64,000 bases of DNA, taken from contig PBLG01000052.1 of NCBI GenBank assembly GCA_002722315.1, positions 1 to 64,000 on the forward strand, in the 5' to 3' direction. Source of the stretch: Lysobacterales bacterium. Lineage in GTDB: Bacteria > Pseudomonadota > Gammaproteobacteria > Xanthomonadales > Wenzhouxiangellaceae. A model generated the notes under the pieces. The model was not told the DNA's origin. It did not search any database and saw nothing but the letters and a program-made list of their open reading frames with translations. The translations under genes were made by a program, and so were the position numbers. Shown in pieces: positions 10,095 through 23,256 of the stretch (the stretch's first letter is position 1; every line of letters starts with the position of its first letter).

Positions 10095-10112
10095 TTGGTT
10101 TTCCCTAGATTC

Positions 10113-11549
10113 CTACGCAAACGCCCGGACACAGACGCCGATCAGGCCGCCCGAAAATACGCCCAGTCCCAGCATCGCAAGACCATTTACCGACAGCACC
10201 GCGCGAAAATCGATCGGGGCGGTGACCGGCGCGGCATTGTCCGGCTCGTCGAAGTACATCAGCTTGACCACGCGCAGATAGTAGAACGCACCGATCACCG
10301 CAGTAACCACGGCAAGCACCGACAGCCCGACGAATCCCGACTGGATGGCAGCAGCGATGACCTGCCACTTGGCGAAGAATCCGACGAATACCGGGATTCC
10401 GGCCAGCGAGAACATGATCATCAGCATCATCAGGGCATACCAGGGGCTGCGCTTGGCAAGTCCCTTGAAATCATCCAGGTTCTCGGCCTCGACGCCATTG
10501 CCGGAAAGGAGGATTATCACCGCGAACGCGCCGGCCGACATCATCGAATACACGATGGTGTAGAACATCGCCGCCGAGTAGCCCGCCGGGGACGCGGCGA
10601 GAATTCCGAGCAGAACGAAGCCCACGTGCGAGATGGTCGAATACGCCAGCATCCGCTTGATGTTGGTCTGTGCGATCGCCACGACGTTGCCGAGGATCAG
10701 CGACAGCGCGGCAAGCACGGCCAGCATCGCCTGCCAGTCGTCGTGCATGTTGCCCATGCCGTCGGCTAGCAGCCGGATGGCAAGCGCCAGGTAACCCAGC
10801 TTGGGCAGCGACGAGATCAGCAGCGTCACTGCCGCGGGCGCACCCTGGTAAACGTCCGGCAGCCACATGTGGAAAGGCACGGCGCCCAGCTTGAAGGCGA
10901 TGCCAACCACCATGAAGGCCAGCCCGAACGACAGCATCAGGTTGTCCGACATGCCGGCCGCGAGCGCATCCGAAATCTGGCCGAGCTGGATCGAGCCGGT
11001 GGCCCCGTAGATCAGGCTGATGCCGTAGAGAAGGATGCCGGACGCGAGCGAACCGAGGATGAAATATTTCATGGCCGCCTCGGAGCCCGAGGCCGAATCA
11101 CGGTTCAATGCCACCAGCGCGTAGCTCGAGAGCGCAAGCAGTTCCAGGCCGAGGTACAGGGTCAGCATGCTGGCGGCCGAAACCATGATCATGACGCCGA
11201 GCAGCGCGAACAGGCTCAGAGAATAGAACTCGCCCCGGAAAAGGCCAGCGGCGCGCAGGAAATGCTTGGCGTAGACGAATACGCCGGCCAGCACGAGGTA
11301 GGCGAACAGCTTGAGCACGTCGCCAAACCGGTCGCGCACGAAAGTTTCGCTGAACGCCAGCAGCGATTCACCGACCGGCATCATCACCCTGAGCGTGATG
11401 ATGGCAGCGAACACCAGCGCCAGAACGGCCAGCGTGTGCGTAAAGCCTCGCCTCTGCTCGGTGACGAACAGGTCGGCTACCAGGACCACGCAGGCCATGG
11501 TCGCTACGAATATCTCGGGCAACGCCAGTTGAAGTTCGGAAAGTATCAT
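10113..11549 (-). CDS. nuoN: NADH-quinone oxidoreductase subunit N
   Basis: NuoN is one of three antiporter-like, proton-pumping subunits in the membrane arm of respiratory complex I. It has 478 aa with about 14 predicted transmembrane helices. The conserved Glu136 (LYLGLELLALSSYALVAL region, TM5) and Lys220 (GIAFKLGAVPFHMWLPDVY, TM7) of the proton channel are present. The downstream YSTISHVGFVLLG helix and the GIPVFVGFFAKW segment are typical. It is the last gene of the nuo operon, 10 bases after nuoM, and it ends at a repeat-bearing gap shared with convergent prmC. Confidence 0.96.
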   Translation of the reverse strand: MILSELQLALPEIFVATMACVVLVADLFVTEQRRGFTHTLAVLALVFAAIITLRVMMPVGESLLAFSETFVRDRFGDVLKLFAYLVLAGVFVYAKHFLRAAGLFRGEFYSLSLFALLGVMIMVSAASMLTLYLGLELLALSSYALVALNRDSASGSEAAMKYFILGSLASGILLYGISLIYGATGSIQLGQISDALAAGMSDNLMLSFGLAFMVVGIAFKLGAVPFHMWLPDVYQGAPAAVTLLISSLPKLGYLALAIRLLADGMGNMHDDWQAMLAVLAALSLILGNVVAIAQTNIKRMLAYSTISHVGFVLLGILAASPAGYSAAMFYTIVYSMMSAGAFAVIILLSGNGVEAENLDDFKGLAKRSPWYALMMLMIMFSLAGIPVFVGFFAKWQVIAAAIQSGFVGLSVLAVVTAVIGAFYYLRVVKLMYFDEPDNAAPVTAPIDFRAVLSVNGLAMLGLGVFSGGLIGVCVRAFA

Positions 11550-11559
11550 TGGTTATTCT

Positions 11560-13080
11560 TCACGGGTTGATCTTCGTGTTCGTGATGTGGTCAACCAGGT
11601 TGGCCACGGAAGGCTCTATCATCTCGATCAGCGGATACGGCCACAAGCCCAGCGCCAGAACGAGAATCGCCAGCACGACCATCACGGTCCATTCGCGGCC
11701 ATCCAGGTCCGAAAGGCCCGCCACGTTGTCGTTGGCCACTTCGCCGTAGAAAACCCGCTTGACCAGCCACAGGCTGTAGGATGCGCCCAGTATCAGCGTC
11801 ATGGCCGCAAAGAATGCGAACCAGAAATCGGCCTTGAACGCGGCCAGTATGACCATGAACTCGCCGACGAAGCCGCTGGTACCCGGAAGCCCCGAATTGG
11901 CCATGAAGAACAGCACCGCGAACATCGCGAACCACGGCATGGTGTTGGCCACCCCGCCGTAGGCCGAGATCTCCCGGCTGTGGACTCGATCGTAAAGCAC
12001 GCCGCCGGCGAGGAACATCGCGCCGGAAATGAAGCCGTGCGAGATCATCTGGACCATCGCGCCGCTGATGCCGAGCACTGCACCGTCGGTCTGGCCCGTG
12101 TTCTGCACGATCGCGAAGGTGAGAAACAGCCCCAGCGTCGCGAAGCCCATGTGCGAGATCGAGCTGTAGGCAATCAACCGCTTCATGTCGCGCTGGGCCA
12201 GCGCGACGAAACCGATGTAGACGATCGCGACCAGCGACAATCCAATCACCAGCCAATCCAGCGCCGCGGCGCCGTCCGGGGCGATCGGCAGCGAGAACCG
12301 AACCAGTCCGTAGCCTCCGATCTTGAGCATGACCGCCGCCAGCACCACCGAACCGCCCGTGGGCGCTTCGACGTGGGCGTCGGGCAGCCAGGTGTGAACG
12401 GGCCACATCGGCACCTTGACCGCGAACGCGATCAGGAAAGCCAGGAATATCCAGATCTGAGCGGTCAGCGACAGCGGGAGCTGGTGCAGATCGGCGACCG
12501 CAAAGCTGCCCGACTGCAGATACAGCCAGATCAGGCCGACCAGCATGAACACCGAGCCGAAGAACGTGAACAGAAAGAACTTGATGGTCGCGAAGATGCG
12601 GTTCGGCCCGCCCCAGATCCCGATGATCAGGAACATCGGCACCAGCATCGCCTCGAAGAAGACGTAGAACAGCATCGCATCGAGGGCGGCGAACATGCCG
12701 GACATCAGGCCCGATAGGATCAGGAACGCGCCCATGTACTGGCTGACGCGATCCTTTATGGTCCACCCGGCGATCACGACGATCACGGTAGTGAGCGCCG
12801 TCAGCGCGATCAGCGGAAGCGAAAGACCGTCCACGCCAAGGTGATAGTTGATCGAGAACGCCTCGATCCAGGGGGTCTTCTCCTGGAACTGCATTGCGGC
12901 CGTCGTCATGTCGAAACCGGCGACGGCGAGCAGCGTCAGGACCAACGCGGCAACCGCCGCCGCCAGCGCAAGCGCCTTCCCCATCGCCGCGCGAGATTCC
13001 GACAGAAAGAGAATGGCGACCCCGGTGACGATGGGAAGCCACACGATCAGGCTGAGAATTGGCCAGTTCATTGCGCTCAT
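11560..13080 (-). CDS. nuoM: NADH-quinone oxidoreductase subunit M
   Basis: NuoM is an antiporter-like proton-pumping subunit of complex I, here with 506 aa and about 14 transmembrane helices. The key channel residues are E143 (YVFFEAMLVPMFLIIG, TM5) and K222 (AFAVKVPMWPVHTWLPDAH, TM7). The LPDAHVEAPTGGSV motif distinguishes NuoM from NuoL and NuoN. It starts 4 bases after nuoL ends and is followed 10 bases later by nuoN. Confidence 0.96.
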   Translation of the reverse strand: MSAMNWPILSLIVWLPIVTGVAILFLSESRAAMGKALALAAAVAALVLTLLAVAGFDMTTAAMQFQEKTPWIEAFSINYHLGVDGLSLPLIALTALTTVIVVIAGWTIKDRVSQYMGAFLILSGLMSGMFAALDAMLFYVFFEAMLVPMFLIIGIWGGPNRIFATIKFFLFTFFGSVFMLVGLIWLYLQSGSFAVADLHQLPLSLTAQIWIFLAFLIAFAVKVPMWPVHTWLPDAHVEAPTGGSVVLAAVMLKIGGYGLVRFSLPIAPDGAAALDWLVIGLSLVAIVYIGFVALAQRDMKRLIAYSSISHMGFATLGLFLTFAIVQNTGQTDGAVLGISGAMVQMISHGFISGAMFLAGGVLYDRVHSREISAYGGVANTMPWFAMFAVLFFMANSGLPGTSGFVGEFMVILAAFKADFWFAFFAAMTLILGASYSLWLVKRVFYGEVANDNVAGLSDLDGREWTVMVVLAILVLALGLWPYPLIEMIEPSVANLVDHITNTKINP

Positions 13081-13084
13081 CTTG

Positions 13085-15049
<1,965 letters not shown>

Positions 15050-15081
15050 GAGAATCCCGGTATTTTCAAATCTTCAAAAAG

Positions 15082-15387
15082 CTAGCCTTTCAGCTCTTCG
15101 ATGTCCTCGACGTTGATCGTCTGGCGGTTGCGGAAAAGCACCACCAGGATCGCCAGTCCAATCGCCGCCTCGGCCGCGGCCACGGTGAGGATGAAGAACA
15201 CGAATACCTGCCCGTCCATGCTGTCGAGAAACCTCGAGAAAGCGACGAAGTTCATGTTCACCGCCAGCAGCAGAAGCTCGATGGACATGAGCAGAATGAT
15301 GATGTTCTTCCGGTTCAGGAAGATTCCGGCAACCCCGATCGAGAAAAGGATTGCACCGAACGTCAGAAAGTGGGCCAGTGTCAACAT
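15082..15387 (-). CDS. nuoK: NADH-quinone oxidoreductase subunit K
   Basis: NuoK is a small membrane subunit of complex I, homologous to the MrpC antiporter protein. It has 101 aa with three transmembrane helices. The intramembrane glutamates expected for proton transfer are visible in [20 protein letters not shown] (TM2) and in [15 protein letters not shown] (TM3). It starts 2 bases after nuoJ ends, which implies tight coupling. Confidence 0.96.
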   Translation of the reverse strand: MLTLAHFLTFGAILFSIGVAGIFLNRKNIIILLMSIELLLLAVNMNFVAFSRFLDSMDGQVFVFFILTVAAAEAAIGLAILVVLFRNRQTINVEDIEELKG

Positions 15388-15389
15388 GC

Positions 15390-15995
15390 TCAGTCCTCCT
15401 CCGCGTCCATCTTGACAAGGCGCACTCGCTCGTCCCGGTTGACCTTGACCTGGCGCGACGGATCCTGGTACTTGGTCTCGGGGCGGCGCCGATGGGTCAG
15501 CGAAATGGCGGCTACGATCGCGACCAGCAGAATAAGTCCGGCGATCTCGAATGGATACAGGTATTCGGTGTACAGCAACTCGCCCAGCATTCGGGTGTTG
15601 CTACCGTCCGCGTCCCCGTACTCGAGCACCTGGGACCCTGCCCCCGTGGCCCAGATCAGGATGAACAACTGGGCCGCCATCGCGATGGCCACCAGGATGC
15701 CAACCGGCAGGTAACTCGCAAAGCCGCTCTTGAGCTTGGTCAGGTTGATGTCGAGCATCATGACCACGAACAGGAACAGCACCATGACCGCACCCACGTA
15801 GACCAGCACCAGCGTGATGGCGAGGAACTCCGCTTCCAGGAGCAGCCAGATGCAGGCGCTGGAAAAAAACGTCAGCACCAGAAAGAGCACCGAGTAAACC
15901 GGATTCCGCGACGTGATGACACCAAGCGCAGCGAGCGTGGCGACGCCGCTGAACAGGTAGAAGACTATTTCGATGATTGGTATTGCATTCGGCAT
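15390..15995 (-). CDS. nuoJ: NADH-quinone oxidoreductase subunit J
   Basis: NuoJ is a membrane subunit of complex I that lines the E-channel with NuoA and NuoK. It has 201 aa and five predicted transmembrane helices. The TM3 motif with a conserved Tyr and Gly ([20 protein letters not shown]) is typical. The charged C-terminal tail ([20 protein letters not shown]) is also usual. It follows nuoI after 48 bases and is followed 2 bases later by nuoK. Confidence 0.95.
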   Translation of the reverse strand: MPNAIPIIEIVFYLFSGVATLAALGVITSRNPVYSVLFLVLTFFSSACIWLLLEAEFLAITLVLVYVGAVMVLFLFVVMMLDINLTKLKSGFASYLPVGILVAIAMAAQLFILIWATGAGSQVLEYGDADGSNTRMLGELLYTEYLYPFEIAGLILLVAIVAAISLTHRRRPETKYQDPSRQVKVNRDERVRLVKMDAEED

Positions 15996-16043
15996 TGAAT
16001 TCGGCTCGTGATCCGTTCAAAAACTTCCGGGTGTTCGCTGTGC

Positions 16044-16538
16044 CTAACGATAAGGCGCATCCTTGGCCCGGTCCGCGGCGATCTGCTCCTCGAATCGATC
16101 GCCCAGCGCCAGCAACTGCTGCTTGTCGACGATATGCTCGCCGCGCTCTTCGAAGTGGTAATCGGTAAAACTCGTCTCCACGATGGAATCCACCGGACAC
16201 GATTCCTCGCAGAAGCCGCAGTAGATGCACTTGAACATGTCGATGTCGTAGCGCGTGGTCCGCCGCGTGCCGTCCTCGCGCTGGGTCGAGTCGATGGTGA
16301 TGGCCAGCGCCGGGCAGACCGCTTCGCACAGCTTGCAGGCGATACAGCGCTCCTCGCCGTTGGGATATCGGCGCAGGGCGTGCAGCCCGCGATAACGGGG
16401 CGACTTTGGCGTCTTCTCCTCGGGATAGCTGAGCGTGAACTTCGGCTGGTGGAAATAGCGAAATGTCACGTTCAGTCCCTTGAAGAGCTCGAGCAGCATC
16501 AGCGAGTGAAAGTACTGGCGAATGGCTTGCATCTTCAA
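16044..16538 (-). CDS. nuoI: NADH-quinone oxidoreductase subunit I (two 4Fe-4S clusters)
   Basis: NuoI carries clusters N6a and N6b, which pass electrons towards NuoB. It has 164 aa. Two ferredoxin motifs are complete: C65, C68, C71, C75 ([12 protein letters not shown]) and C104, C107, C110, C114 ([12 protein letters not shown]). The N-terminal amphipathic helix (residues 1-30) would sit at the membrane interface. Its start overlaps the nuoH stop by 4 bases. Confidence 0.97.
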   Translation of the reverse strand: MKMQAIRQYFHSLMLLELFKGLNVTFRYFHQPKFTLSYPEEKTPKSPRYRGLHALRRYPNGEERCIACKLCEAVCPALAITIDSTQREDGTRRTTRYDIDMFKCIYCGFCEESCPVDSIVETSFTDYHFEERGEHIVDKQQLLALGDRFEEQIAADRAKDAPYR

Positions 16539-17542
16539 CCTCCGTAGAGTCCGGTTACGCGGAAAATGCCGGCAACCAGGATCCAGACAATCGTAATCGG
16601 AATGAACACTTTCCAGCCCAGGCGCATGATCTGGTCATAGCGATAGCGCGGAAACGTCGCGCGGAACCACAGAAACAGGAACATGAAGGAGAACATCTTG
16701 ATGAAGAACCAGTGCGGGCCCGGCTCTGCGATTATCGGGATGCCTGCAAACGGACTCATCCAGCCGCCCATGAACAGCAGTGAGGCCAGTGCCGAGATCA
16801 GGATCATGTTGGCGTACTCGGCCAGGAAATACAGCGCGAACGCGGCACCGGAATAATCGACGTGGAAGCCGGCGACAATCTCGGACTCGCCCTCGGCGAC
16901 GTCGAACGGGGCGCGGTTGGTTTCAGCCACACCCGAGATGAAATAGATCACGAACAGCGGCAGCAGCGGCAGCCAGAACCAGCTGAACAGTCCACCGGAC
17001 TGCGCCTCGACGATGTTGCTGATATTGAGCGAACCGGAAAGAATGATGACGCCGACCAGCGCAAAGCCCATGGCCATTTCATAGCTCACGATCTGGGCTG
17101 CCGAGCGCAGCGCGCCGAGGAACGCATACTTCGAGTTCGAGGCCCAGCCGCCCACGATCACGCCGTAAACGCCCATGGAAGTCATGGCCAGGATGTACAG
17201 CAGGCCGGCATCGATATCGGCCAGCACCAGCTTGTCGGAGGCCGGGATAACCGCCCATGCGGTAAACGCCGGTATCAGCGTCATCATCGGGGCAAGCACG
17301 AACAGCACCTTGTTGGCCTGTGCCGGAATGATGATTTCCTTGAACAGCAGCTTGAACACATCGGCAAACGGCTGGAACAGGCCCCACGGGCCGACCCGGT
17401 TCGGCCCCACGCGCGACTGCATGTAGCCGATCACCTTGCGCTCGGCAAAGGTGAAATAGGCCACGGCCAGGATCAACGGTATCAGGATCAGAAACGAGAT
17501 CTTGGTTACGGTCCAGGCCAGCACGGTCAATTGCTCGATCAT
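16535..17542 (-). CDS. nuoH: NADH-quinone oxidoreductase subunit H
   Basis: NuoH is the membrane subunit that forms the quinone-binding chamber with NuoB and NuoD. From the ATG at 17542 it has 335 aa and about eight transmembrane helices. The [20 protein letters not shown] signature and the acidic loop [20 protein letters not shown] are diagnostic. The frame is open upstream to 17617, but [12 protein letters not shown] is the natural N-terminus and gives an ATGA overlap with nuoG. I rejected the longer start. Confidence 0.97.
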   Translation of the reverse strand: MIEQLTVLAWTVTKISFLILIPLILAVAYFTFAERKVIGYMQSRVGPNRVGPWGLFQPFADVFKLLFKEIIIPAQANKVLFVLAPMMTLIPAFTAWAVIPASDKLVLADIDAGLLYILAMTSMGVYGVIVGGWASNSKYAFLGALRSAAQIVSYEMAMGFALVGVIILSGSLNISNIVEAQSGGLFSWFWLPLLPLFVIYFISGVAETNRAPFDVAEGESEIVAGFHVDYSGAAFALYFLAEYANMILISALASLLFMGGWMSPFAGIPIIAEPGPHWFFIKMFSFMFLFLWFRATFPRYRYDQIMRLGWKVFIPITIVWILVAGIFRVTGLYGG

Positions 17543-19902
17543 TGGTCTTTCTCCAGTTCGATCGGACCCCAGGCCGGACCCAGGTGACTTGCCAGGCAGG
17601 TCGCCGATGCCATCCATACCGATGACGGCGGGATTGCGTCGTCGATCCGAAGCACGCTGCGCACCTGAGCATCGCCCTGTCGCAGCAGCACGTCATCGCC
17701 GTCTTTCAGGCCCAGCGCGTCGGCAGTGGCTGGATTGATCGCGGCGAACCCGTTGTCGGCGTGATGGGCCTGCTGCAGCGCCGGAGCGCGGCGAACCAGC
17801 GCGTCAACACTGTACATGGGCACGGGTCCGATACGCCACAGGCCTTCGTCGCCGGCCGTTTCGATGGACTCGACCTCGAACGGCGGAAAAGTCGGCGCGT
17901 CGGTGTCGTCGAGCATCCGGTCGACCTCGGCGAGCAGCGAGAAATCGAATCCGTCGATCTTCATGTGCTCACCGAAAAGCCGGAGAATCTTCCACCCGGC
18001 ATGTGCGCCGCCGACCGGCCTGGCCGCGGGCTTGAGCCACTGCCTGTGGCCGTCGGCATTGATGTAGCTGCCTTCGGTTTCAGGCACCGGGGCAAGCGGC
18101 AACAGCACGTCGGCGACATCCAGCAGATCGCTGCCGGCAAACGCCGCCAGTGCAATCACGGCTTCGGCGTCGGCCAGGCCGGCCCGTGCCGTGGCGGCAT
18201 CGGCCAGGTCGAATTCCGGCTCGATATCGAACAACAGGTATGCCTTGCGGCCCTGCGCCAGCTGTTCGCTTGCCGACTTACCGCTTTCGCCCGGCACCAT
18301 GCCGGCGCGCCAGGCGCCCTGGCTGTTGGCAGGTCCCGGCAAAACCATCAGGGCGGTTTCGGTCAGGCGCGCGATCTCGGCGGCGATGGCTCGCAGGAAG
18401 GCGGCTTCGGGATGAAACAGCGCCTGGTCGCCGACCAGCAGGAATCCGTTATCGGATTCGGCAAGCACGCGCGCGATCTTCTCGGCCGCGGGCTCCGGAC
18501 TGCGCTCGGCGATGAACCGCCCCAGGGGTGAGTCCGGGGGCGTCTGCCCTGCAATGTCGAAGGCTGCCCGTGCGACACGTGCCAGTGTCTCCGTCATGTG
18601 CTGGGGCGCGACGATCAGCCGCTCGGCCATGTCGAACGGGAATTTCCATGCGACCGGGTTGAGATCCATGACGGCGGCCTGGTTGCTGCGCCATGCCGTG
18701 CGCACTCGATGATTCAGAATGGGCTGGTCGTGGCGCAGGTGGCTACCAACCATGAATACCGCGTCGGCGCCGGAAACATCGCGCAGCGGACGGTCCAGTC
18801 GGGCAGAGCCGAGGGCCGGATCACGCGAATCCAGGATGCGCAGCCGGTGATCGCGATGCGGCGTGCCCAGGCCTTCGGCCAGACGACGCAGCAGGAAATG
18901 CTCCTCGCAGGTCGCGCGCGGCGACGCCAGCACGCCGAGCTGGTCGGCGCCGTGGTCATCGACCGCCTTGCCCAGCAATTCAGCGGCGCGCGCCAGCGCG
19001 GTATCCCAGTCGGTATCCTGCCACTTGCCGTCCACCTTGATCCGCGGCACGGTAACGCGATCGTCGGCGGCCAGGCCGAAGTGGCTGTAGCGGTCGCGAT
19101 CAGCCAGCCAGCATTCGTTGATGTCTTCGTTCTCGCGCGGAACGGCACGCATGATCTTTCCGCCCCGAACGTGAAAGTAAAGATTCGAGCCGACACAATC
19201 GTGGGTGCCGATGTAGGGCCTTGCGGTCATTTCCCAGGCCCGGGCCGAGAACCTGAACGGCTTGTTGGTCAGGGCACCGACCGGGCACAGGTCGATGATG
19301 TTGCCGGAAAGCTCCGATTCGATATTGCGTTCGATGAACGTCGAGATCTCGGTGTGCTCGCCGCGCCCGACGCCGCCGAGCTCGGCAGTGCCGGCGATTT
19401 CCTCGAGAAAACGCACGCAGCGGGTGCAGTGAATGCAGCGCGTCATGTCGGTGGACACCAGCGGGCCGAGGTTCTTGTCGGCAACCACGCGCTTGCGTTC
19501 GGTGAAGCGCGAGATGGAGCGGCCGTAGCCCATGGCCAGGTCCTGCAGCTCGCACTCGCCGCCCTGGTCGCAGATGGGGCAGTCAAGCGGGTGGTTGATA
19601 AGCAGGAATTCCATCACGCCGCGCTGCGCATCCACGGCGCGCCGGGACCGGGTAAACACCTTCATGCCCTCGGCCACCGGCGTCGCGCAGGCCGGCAGCG
19701 GCTTCGGCGCCTTCTCGACATCGACCAGGCACATACGACAGTTGGCCGCAATCGAAAGCTTGTGGTGATAGCAGAAGCGAGGAATCTCGATATCGGCGCG
19801 ATCGGTGGCCTGAATGACCATCTCGCCCTTGCGCGCCTCGATCTCGCGTCCGTCGACCTCGATGGTCACAAGCTCGATGTCTTTGTCTTGAATCGTTGCC
19901 AT
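17539..19902 (-). CDS. nuoG: NADH-quinone oxidoreductase subunit G (iron-sulfur, molybdopterin-oxidoreductase-like)
   Basis: NuoG carries electrons from NuoE/F to NuoI. From the ATG at 19902 it has 787 aa, shorter than the E. coli protein of about 900 but common in other Proteobacteria. The ligands for N1b (C44, C55, C58, C72), N5 (H104, C108, C111, C117) and N4 (C156, C159, C162, C206) are all visible. I do not see the extra cysteine set of cluster N7 found in E. coli, though I could not align it. The C-terminal half resembles a degenerate molybdopterin oxidoreductase. The frame extends upstream to 20022 into the inverted-repeat element; [18 protein letters not shown] is the proper start. 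Confidence 0.96.
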   Translation of the reverse strand: MATIQDKDIELVTIEVDGREIEARKGEMVIQATDRADIEIPRFCYHHKLSIAANCRMCLVDVEKAPKPLPACATPVAEGMKVFTRSRRAVDAQRGVMEFLLINHPLDCPICDQGGECELQDLAMGYGRSISRFTERKRVVADKNLGPLVSTDMTRCIHCTRCVRFLEEIAGTAELGGVGRGEHTEISTFIERNIESELSGNIIDLCPVGALTNKPFRFSARAWEMTARPYIGTHDCVGSNLYFHVRGGKIMRAVPRENEDINECWLADRDRYSHFGLAADDRVTVPRIKVDGKWQDTDWDTALARAAELLGKAVDDHGADQLGVLASPRATCEEHFLLRRLAEGLGTPHRDHRLRILDSRDPALGSARLDRPLRDVSGADAVFMVGSHLRHDQPILNHRVRTAWRSNQAAVMDLNPVAWKFPFDMAERLIVAPQHMTETLARVARAAFDIAGQTPPDSPLGRFIAERSPEPAAEKIARVLAESDNGFLLVGDQALFHPEAAFLRAIAAEIARLTETALMVLPGPANSQGAWRAGMVPGESGKSASEQLAQGRKAYLLFDIEPEFDLADAATARAGLADAEAVIALAAFAGSDLLDVADVLLPLAPVPETEGSYINADGHRQWLKPAARPVGGAHAGWKILRLFGEHMKIDGFDFSLLAEVDRMLDDTDAPTFPPFEVESIETAGDEGLWRIGPVPMYSVDALVRRAPALQQAHHADNGFAAINPATADALGLKDGDDVLLRQGDAQVRSVLRIDDAIPPSSVWMASATCLASHLGPAWGPIELEKDQ

Positions 19903-19960
19903 ATCGTGTTCCGGAAAACCAGTTTTAGCTGCAGATGCTGTTGACTCGAAAAGTGCTCTA

Positions 19961-20130
19961 GCCGCGGATGAACGCGGATGAACGCAAATTAAAATATTTA
20001 ACTGCGCACATCCCGTTTCCAAGACCGGAGTTCTTGCAAATTGGTGTTGCGCATATTTCCGATCCAGTCAGGCAGGAACCAAAGCTCATATCGTTCTTTT
20101 CATCCGTGTCCATCCGCGTTCATCCGCGGC
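19961..20130. repeat. Inverted-repeat element inside the nuo operon (nuoF-nuoG gap)
   Basis: The nuo genes are otherwise nearly gapless, but nuoF and nuoG are separated by 260 bases. In that gap gccgcggatgaacgcggatg (19961-19980) is repeated exactly in inverted orientation at 20111-20130. The arms themselves contain a 10-bp direct repeat (gcggatgaac), and the right arm carries a further degenerate copy (catccgtgtccatccgcg). The 130 bases between the arms are relatively AT-rich and have no supported gene. The structure looks like a short non-coding mobile or REP-like element tolerated within the transcript. Confidence 0.7.
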
Positions 20131-20162
20131 AAAAAGTCTTCGGGTTCATCTACCCCGTTCAT

Positions 20163-21458
20163 TCACGCCGCCGCGCCGAGCTTTTCATCGACGATGGAGC
20201 GCTTGTGCTCGACGAAGTATTCGAATTCGTTCCGGAAGTGGCGCAGGAAACCCTGGACCGGCCAGGCCGCGGCTTCGCCGAATGCGCATATGGTGTGTCC
20301 TTCGATCTGGCCGGCCGCCGATTCGAGCAACTCGATGTCTTCAGGCCTGCCCTGCCCTTCGGTGATGCGCTTGAGAACCCGGTACATCCATCCGGTACCC
20401 TCGCGGCAAGGCGTGCACTGGCCGCAGGATTCGGCGTAATAGAACCGGGCGATCCGGGTGCAGGCGCGCACCATGCAAGTGGTCTCGTCCATGACCACGA
20501 CCGCCCCGGAACCCAGGCCGGAGCCCGCCTTCTGCAGCGCATCGAAATCCATCGTGATGTCCTTCATGATGTCGGCGGGCAGAACCGGCATCGACGAACC
20601 GCCCGGAATCACGCCTTTCAGGGCGTTTGCGTCGCGCATGCCGCCGGCCATCTCCAGCAGATCGGAAAACGGCGTGCCCAGCGGAATCTCGAAATTGCCC
20701 GGACTGTTGACGTGGCCGGAAACCGAAAAGATCTTGGGCCCGCCGTTATTGGGCTTGCCCAGTTCCAGGAACCACTCGCCACCGTTGCGCATGATCGCGG
20801 GTACGGAAGCCAGGGTTTCGGTGTTGTTGATCGTGGTCGGCTTGCCGTAGACCCCGAAATTGGCCGGAAACGGCGGCTTGAAGCGTGGCTGGCCCTTCTT
20901 GCCCTCCAGCGACTCCATCAGCGCGGTCTCCTCGCCGCAGATGTAGGCGCCGGCGCCGAGCACGGAATGAATGTCGACGTCTATGCCCGAGTCGTTGATG
21001 TTCTTGCCCAGCAGGCCGGCTTCGTAAGCCTCCTTGAGGGCCGCCTCGAAACGCTCGAAAGGCTCGTGGTGAAATTCGCCGCGGAGATAGTTGTAGCCGA
21101 CCGTCGCGCCCATCGCGTAGCACCCGATGGCCATGCCCTCGATGACCGCGTGCGGGTTGTAGCGCAGGATGTCGCGGTCGTGGCAGGTGCCCGGCTCGGA
21201 TTCGTCCGAATTGCACAGCAGGTACTTCTGCACAGGCGCCGAACGCGGCATGAAGGACCACTTGAGCCCGGTCGGGAATCCGGCGCCGCCGCGCCCGCGA
21301 AGCGACGACTTCTTGACCTGCTCGATGATGTCTTCCTGGGGCGTCTTTTCGGCCAGGATCTTTTGCCACGCCTCGTAGCCGCCGTGGCGCTTGTACGCCG
21401 CCAGCGACCAGCATTCCGGCTCGTCCAGGTGCGTGAAACAGACGTTGTGTTCAGCCAT
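20163..21458 (-). CDS. nuoF: NADH-quinone oxidoreductase subunit F (NADH- and FMN-binding)
   Basis: NuoF is the NADH dehydrogenase site of complex I, binding FMN and cluster N3. It has 431 aa. The FMN/NADH loop [10 protein letters not shown] is at 55-64 and [13 protein letters not shown] is near 168-180. The N3 ligands are C345, C348, C351 ([12 protein letters not shown]) and C391. It starts 20 bases after nuoE. Downstream it is followed by the 260-bp repeat-bearing gap before nuoG. Confidence 0.97.
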   Translation of the reverse strand: MAEHNVCFTHLDEPECWSLAAYKRHGGYEAWQKILAEKTPQEDIIEQVKKSSLRGRGGAGFPTGLKWSFMPRSAPVQKYLLCNSDESEPGTCHDRDILRYNPHAVIEGMAIGCYAMGATVGYNYLRGEFHHEPFERFEAALKEAYEAGLLGKNINDSGIDVDIHSVLGAGAYICGEETALMESLEGKKGQPRFKPPFPANFGVYGKPTTINNTETLASVPAIMRNGGEWFLELGKPNNGGPKIFSVSGHVNSPGNFEIPLGTPFSDLLEMAGGMRDANALKGVIPGGSSMPVLPADIMKDITMDFDALQKAGSGLGSGAVVVMDETTCMVRACTRIARFYYAESCGQCTPCREGTGWMYRVLKRITEGQGRPEDIELLESAAGQIEGHTICAFGEAAAWPVQGFLRHFRNEFEYFVEHKRSIVDEKLGAAA

Positions 21459-21478
21459 GAGTCGTCCCGTTGCGTCGG

Positions 21479-22006
21479 TTATTCAAGACCATCGAGGATT
21501 TCGTCGATCTTGTCTTCGGTGAGTTTCTCGTGGTAATGACCATTCACGATCATCATCGGCGCGCCAATGCACGCGGCGACACACTCTTCTTCTATCTTCA
21601 GGAAGATGCGGCCGTCGGGCGTGGTCTCACCCATCTTGATGCCGAGCTTGTCCTCGACGTACTTGACGACGTTGTCGGCGCCGCAGAGCATGCACGAGAT
21701 GTTGGTGCAGATCGAAATCGAGTTTCGTCCTACCGGCTTCGTTTCCAGCATCGAGTAGAACGTGGCGACCTCATAGACCCATACCGGCGGCAGTTCCAGG
21801 TAATCGGCCACACCGTCCATCAGGTCGGTGGTCAGGTAGCCGCCGTTCTGGTGCTGCGCGGCGACCAGTGCCTGGATCACCGCCGAGCGGCGCCCTTCGA
21901 TGCCTTCCGGAAACTTCGCGCGCCAGTGATCGATGGCGCTGCGCGTATCTTCGCTCAGCAATTCGGCCTTGCCTACGACCGGGCTCTCGTTGGTTTGAAA
22001 ACTCAT
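21479..22006 (-). CDS. nuoE: NADH-quinone oxidoreductase subunit E (2Fe-2S)
   Basis: NuoE is the thioredoxin-like 24-kDa subunit of complex I carrying cluster N1a. It has 175 aa. The four ligands are C100 and C105 (CTNISC) and C142 and C146 (CVAAC), in the family's usual spacing. An N-terminal helical bundle (20-75) precedes the thioredoxin-like fold. Its start overlaps the nuoD stop by 4 bases. Confidence 0.97.
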   Translation of the reverse strand: MSFQTNESPVVGKAELLSEDTRSAIDHWRAKFPEGIEGRRSAVIQALVAAQHQNGGYLTTDLMDGVADYLELPPVWVYEVATFYSMLETKPVGRNSISICTNISCMLCGADNVVKYVEDKLGIKMGETTPDGRIFLKIEEECVAACIGAPMMIVNGHYHEKLTEDKIDEILDGLE

Positions 22007-23256
22007 CTGTCGATTTCCCCGAATACGATGTCCTGGGTTCCGATGATTGCGACGACGTCCGACAACATGTGACCGCGCGCCATCTCGTCCATGGACGATA
22101 TGTGCGCGAAGCCCGGCGCGCGCAGGTGGACCCGGAACGGTTTGTTCGCCCCGTCGGAAATCATGTAGCAGCCGAACTCGCCCTTGGGCGCCTCGACCGC
22201 TGCGTAGGTCTCGCCTTCGGGCACGCAGTAGCCTTCGGTGAACAGCTTGAAGTGATGAATGAGCGCTTCCATGTCATCCTTCATCTCCTTGCGCGAGGGG
22301 GGCGCGACCTTGTAGTTTCCGGCCATCACCGCGCCGGGATTCTTGCGCAACCAGGCGATGCACTGCTGGCAGATGCGCACGGACTGGCGCATTTCCTCGA
22401 TACGCACGAGGTAGCGGTCGTAGCAATCGCCGTTGACGCCGACCGGGATATCGAAATCCACTTCCCGGTACTTGGCGTAGGGCTGCTTCTTGCGAAGGTC
22501 CCAGGCCACGCCCGAACCCCTGAGCATGGGGCCGGTGAACCCGAGCTGGCGGGCACGCTCGGGCGAAACCGCCCCGATGCCGACGTTTCGCTGTTTCCAG
22601 ATACGGTTGTCCGTGACAAGCGTTTCGTAGTCGTCGATCCGCTCGGCCTGGTAGGCCATGAACTGCTCTAGGTAATCCAACAGCGAGCCTTCGCGCCATT
22701 CGTTCATGCGCTTGACGTCGGAAGCCTTGCGGAACCGCGACTCGGCGAGCCTGGACATTTCTTCAGGCAGGTCCCGGTAAACGCCGCCCGGCCGGTAATA
22801 AGTGGCGTGCATGCGCGCGCCACTGACGGCCTCGTAGGCATCGAGCAGGTATTCCCGTTCGCGGAAGCAGTACAGGAACAGCGTCATCGCGCCGAGGTCC
22901 AGCCCGTTGGCGCCGAGCCACATCAGGTGGTTCATCAGGCGCGTGATCTCGTCGAACAGCGTCCGGATCCACTGCGCTCGCTCGGGAGGCTCGATGCCCA
23001 GCAATTGCTCGATGGCGCGCACATAGGCGTGCTCGTTGCACATCATCGAGACGTAATCGAGACGGTCCATGTAACCGATGGACTGGTTGTAGGGCTTCGA
23101 CTCGGCCAGTTTCTCGGTCGCCCTGTGCAACAGGCCCACGTGCGGATCGGCGCGCTGCACGACCTCGCCGTCCATTTCCAGGATCAGGCGAAGTACGCCG
23201 TGCGCGGCCGGATGCTGCGGGCCGAAGTTCAGTGTGTAATTCTTGATTTCAGCCAC
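22003..23256 (-). CDS. nuoD: NADH-quinone oxidoreductase subunit D (49-kDa)
   Basis: NuoD is homologous to the [NiFe] hydrogenase large subunit and forms much of the quinone site. It has 417 aa as a separate protein, not fused to NuoC as in E. coli. The N-terminal [14 protein letters not shown] motif holds the His that contacts quinone. The [17 protein letters not shown] motif and the C-terminal [18 protein letters not shown] end are diagnostic. It overlaps nuoC by 8 bases and nuoE by 4. Confidence 0.97.
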   Translation of the reverse strand: MAEIKNYTLNFGPQHPAAHGVLRLILEMDGEVVQRADPHVGLLHRATEKLAESKPYNQSIGYMDRLDYVSMMCNEHAYVRAIEQLLGIEPPERAQWIRTLFDEITRLMNHLMWLGANGLDLGAMTLFLYCFREREYLLDAYEAVSGARMHATYYRPGGVYRDLPEEMSRLAESRFRKASDVKRMNEWREGSLLDYLEQFMAYQAERIDDYETLVTDNRIWKQRNVGIGAVSPERARQLGFTGPMLRGSGVAWDLRKKQPYAKYREVDFDIPVGVNGDCYDRYLVRIEEMRQSVRICQQCIAWLRKNPGAVMAGNYKVAPPSRKEMKDDMEALIHHFKLFTEGYCVPEGETYAAVEAPKGEFGCYMISDGANKPFRVHLRAPGFAHISSMDEMARGHMLSDVVAIIGTQDIVFGEIDR

